DNA from: an uncultured Clostridia bacterium
Lineage (GTDB): Bacteria > Bacillota > Clostridia > Oscillospirales > CAG-272
Direction of reading: 5' to 3'
Assembly (NCBI GenBank): GCA_947302045.1
Contig: CAMYUQ010000005.1
Span: 1 to 54,397, forward strand
DNA: 54,397 nt
Below the pieces are notes generated by a model that did not search any database, was not told the origin of the DNA, and saw only the letters and a list, made by a program, of their open reading frames with translations. Made by a program: the position numbers and the translations under genes. Positions within the stretch are counted from its first letter, which is position 1. Every line of letters begins with the position of its first letter. This document shows, piece by piece, positions 52,238 to 54,397 of the stretch.

Positions 52238-54397
52238 TTACTTCGAATTTTCGGATGCGTCTTCGGATTCTTCGTTTTCTGCATCGTCACCGGCGTCAGC
52301 GTTTTCGTTTTTCTTTTTCACGAAAACGATCACGCAGACCACACCGAGTGCGATCACGGCAATGCCGAGAATGATGCAGGCAGGAATTCCAAAGCGCGGA
52401 ATGATTCTTACGATCGAACCGCCGAACAACATGATTCCTCTCGCTTTCATCGGTTTTTTACCGCCGTTTTTCTCATTGTTGTTCTTGATCTTCTTATAGA
52501 CGATGAGAATGATTTCAGCTACCGCAATGACTGCAAGAAGAATGATGAGCCACCAGAGGTTGAGCGTATAAACGATCCTTGTCTGAACGACCTCATACTT
52601 GTTGAGTTCGTAGCTCTCCCACGCGCCGCGGAAGAATGCTTTATGCGGAATTTCGGGTTCGGTGATCGACGTCGTTCCGTAGGTGTATTCAACCGTCTCG
52701 ATCCTGTCGTCATACACGAATTCGACTTTGAGGATCTTGGCGGTGTAGACAACGCTGACCACGACTCTCGAACGGTCGTTGAGCAGGTAAGCCGCCCACT
52801 TTCCGTCATAACCGAATTTCTCGGGGATAGCCGGTTCTTCGATCAATTCAGAGCCATACCGGTAGGTTACGACCGTCTCGGTTCCGTCCTCGGCTACGAA
52901 TACGATTTCGTAGAGCTTGGCGGTGTAAACGATCTCGTAAACTTCTCTTTCGTCATCGATCTTTCTCTTCCAGCTTCCGTCATATCCGGTTCTTTCGGGG
53001 ATCGACGGTGCCTTTTCGAGCGGATCCTCGCCCGCTTCGTAAGTGATCTCGGTCTCAACGCCGTCTATGACGAAGTACGCTTTGTTCGTTTCGACGATGA
53101 TGATCGCGGTCGCCTCGAAGGTCGCGGTGTAGGTAACGTCGCCGGAAACGGCTGTCACCTCAGGGGTCCATCCCTTGAACTCGTACGTGTACTGCTCGTC
53201 AGCGGGTCTTGTCGGCGTGCCGGTATAAGCGGGCGTTGCACCGTATGCAACCTGCTGGGTCTGCAAGGTCGTGCCGTCGTAGTTCTTCCAGGTGACGGTG
53301 TAGGTCTTAACCGTCTCGTCAAACTGCGCCGCGTAGGTCACGTCTCCGGTAACTTCTGCAACCTCGGGACTCCATCCGCTGAACGTGTAAGTAAACTGTG
53401 CCGTCGCCGCTTTGACAGGCGTTTCACCCGTGTAAGCAGGCGTTGCGCCGTATGCGAGCCGTTCGGAATAGATAACCTCTTCTCCGTTCACCCAGGTTAC
53501 CGTGTACTCGTTCACCGTCCGGTCAAACTGTGCCGTGTAGGTCACGTTTCCGGTCACTTCCGCAAACTCGGGACTCCATCCGCTGAACGTGTAGGTGTAG
53601 TGGGCAGTTGCCGATCTGATCGGAGTCGTGCCGGTATAAGCAGGCATCGTGCCGTATGCGACCTGCTTGGTCTGCAAGGTCGTGCCGTCGTAGTTCTTCC
53701 AGGTGACGGTGTACTTTCTTGCCGCTTCGGTAAACTGCGCCGTGTAGGTCACGTTTCCGGTCACTGCCGCGGGCGCGGGAGTCCATCCGCTGAACGTGTA
53801 GGTGTGCTCTGCCGTTGCCGCTTTGACCGGAGTCGTGCCGGTATAAGCGGGAATCGTGCCGTATGCGACCTGTTCTGTCTTCAACGTAGTTCCGTTGTAG
53901 TTCTTCCACGTTACGGTGTACGCTTTGGGAACTTCGGTGAATTGTGCCGTATAAGTTGCATTTCCGGTCACTGCCGCGGGTGCAGGACTCCATCCGCTGA
54001 ACGTGTAGGTGTACTGTGCCGTTGCGGTCTTCGTCGGATCCGCTTCGGTGTATGCCGGCATTGCGCCGTATGCAACCTGCTCGGTCTTCAGGGTCGTTCC
54101 GTCATGGTTCTTCCAGGTTACCGTGTACTGGTTCACCGTCTCGCTGAACTGTGCCGTGTAGGTCACGTTTCCGGTCACTGCCGCGGGTGCAGGACTCCAT
54201 CCCGTAAACGTGTAGGTGTACTGTGCCGTTGCGGTCTTCGTCGGATCCGCTTCGGTGTATGCCGGCATTGCGCCGTATGCAACCTGCTCGGTCTTCAGGG
54301 TCGTTCCGTCATGGTTCTTCCAGGTTACCGTGTACTGGTTCACCGTCTCGCTGAACTGTGCCGTGTAGGTCACGTTTCCGGTCACTGCCGCGGGTGC
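52238..54397 (-). CDS. Surface protein of tandem InlB-type B-repeats with C-terminal membrane helices, 5' end beyond the window
   Basis: At least 719 codons, open to the right edge. From the edge inward: six repeats of about 69 residues, each with TGNVTYTAQF, YTVTWKNxDGTTL, VAYGxxPAYT and YTFSGWSP (Listeria-Bacteroides/InlB B-repeat-like), then three divergent repeats with GYDGKW-type cores (ETVVTYRYGSELIEEPAIPE), then two membrane helices (LWWLIILLAVIAVAEIILIV and ACIILGIAVIALGVVCVIVF) and an acidic tail rich in Asp, Glu and Asn. Such proteins are displayed on the cell surface; ligand unknown. No LPXTG motif. The ATG at 54385 is internal to a repeat and is not the start. Confidence 0.85.
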   Translation of the reverse strand, partial: APAAVTGNVTYTAQFSETVNQYTVTWKNHDGTTLKTEQVAYGAMPAYTEADPTKTATAQYTYTFTGWSPAPAAVTGNVTYTAQFSETVNQYTVTWKNHDGTTLKTEQVAYGAMPAYTEADPTKTATAQYTYTFSGWSPAPAAVTGNATYTAQFTEVPKAYTVTWKNYNGTTLKTEQVAYGTIPAYTGTTPVKAATAEHTYTFSGWTPAPAAVTGNVTYTAQFTEAARKYTVTWKNYDGTTLQTKQVAYGTMPAYTGTTPIRSATAHYTYTFSGWSPEFAEVTGNVTYTAQFDRTVNEYTVTWVNGEEVIYSERLAYGATPAYTGETPVKAATAQFTYTFSGWSPEVAEVTGDVTYAAQFDETVKTYTVTWKNYDGTTLQTQQVAYGATPAYTGTPTRPADEQYTYEFKGWTPEVTAVSGDVTYTATFEATAIIIVETNKAYFVIDGVETEITYEAGEDPLEKAPSIPERTGYDGSWKRKIDDEREVYEIVYTAKLYEIVFVAEDGTETVVTYRYGSELIEEPAIPEKFGYDGKWAAYLLNDRSRVVVSVVYTAKILKVEFVYDDRIETVEYTYGTTSITEPEIPHKAFFRGAWESYELNKYEVVQTRIVYTLNLWWLIILLAVIAVAEIILIVYKKIKNNNEKNGGKKPMKARGIMLFGGSIVRIIPRFGIPACIILGIAVIALGVVCVIVFVKKKNENADAGDDAENEESEDASENSK
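53140..54397. repeat. 207-bp tandem repeats inside the surface protein gene
   Basis: Six units with a 207-bp period. The two units nearest the window edge are almost identical in DNA (offset 207 from about 54002 to 54397), the inner ones have diverged, so the outer ones multiplied recently. Confidence 0.88.

Noticed and set aside
53140..54397. CRISPR-like regular repeat
   Set aside because: The 207-bp units are in-frame coding repeats of a surface protein.

Overview
The window looks like a chromosome segment from an anaerobic, spore-forming Clostridia-type Firmicute, probably an uncultured gut lineage. The grounds are a pyruvate:ferredoxin oxidoreductase, the sporulation pair spoIIGA-sigE, PlsY-type acyltransferase, strong Shine-Dalgarno sites, TTGACA-17-TATAAT promoters and two tRNAs with encoded CCA. 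Most genes are moderately GC-rich. Two patches (about 34.1-34.9 kb and 49.4-51.3 kb) are clearly AT-rich and look acquired.

Layout. 1-3.3 kb: minus-strand PFOR (cut by the window edge), a DUF3343 protein with a cysteine desulfurase, and a small membrane protein. 3.4-10.98 kb: a plus-strand purine operon, purA-purB-guaA, followed by an MscS channel and a membrane-anchored repeat protein. 11.2-31.8 kb: a six-gene, 20-kb plus-strand operon that is the most interesting part. 31.8-36.4 kb: a GH13_8-type branching enzyme whose first 688 bp are duplicated exactly on the far side of a DUF1919 gene, then a small orphan gene. 36.5-44.8 kb: tRNA-Gly, a nucleotidyltransferase, an SGNH hydrolase, spoIIGA-sigE, an M24 peptidase and a run plsY-methyltransferase-two unknowns. 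44.8-47.9 kb: two lipoproteins, a CinA-type amidase and a second MscS channel. 48.0-52.2 kb: tRNA-Gln followed by an accessory patch with an IS3-type transposase, a truncated HEPN-like gene, a small AT-rich membrane protein and many interspersed repeats and hairpins. 52.2 kb to the end: a surface protein made of tandem 69-residue beta-repeats, cut by the window edge.

The 20-kb operon encodes, in order: a CASTOR/POLLUX-type ion channel with RCK-like domains; an exported von Willebrand A protein with one C-terminal membrane span and a cytosolic tail; two different large tubulin/FtsZ-superfamily GTPases (1296 and 1111 aa), each with a GGTGSG signature; a 684-aa protein with a two-helix membrane hairpin; and a 2029-aa membrane protein carrying a degenerate SF2-helicase-like region, a four-cysteine zinc site, a long charged linker and a C-terminal transglutaminase-like domain with an apparently intact Cys-His-Asp triad. 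Spacings are short, one junction is a GTGA overlap, and a single promoter and a single strong terminator bracket the set. My inference is a membrane-linked, tubulin-based machine that couples an extracellular VWA sensor and an ion channel to a cytosolic GTPase polymer and a protein-modifying effector. From memory, a tubulin-like plus VWA membrane-remodelling system was proposed by comparative genomics (Makarova and Koonin, 2010). The combination with a CASTOR-type channel and the helicase-like/transglutaminase giant is, to my knowledge, not described.
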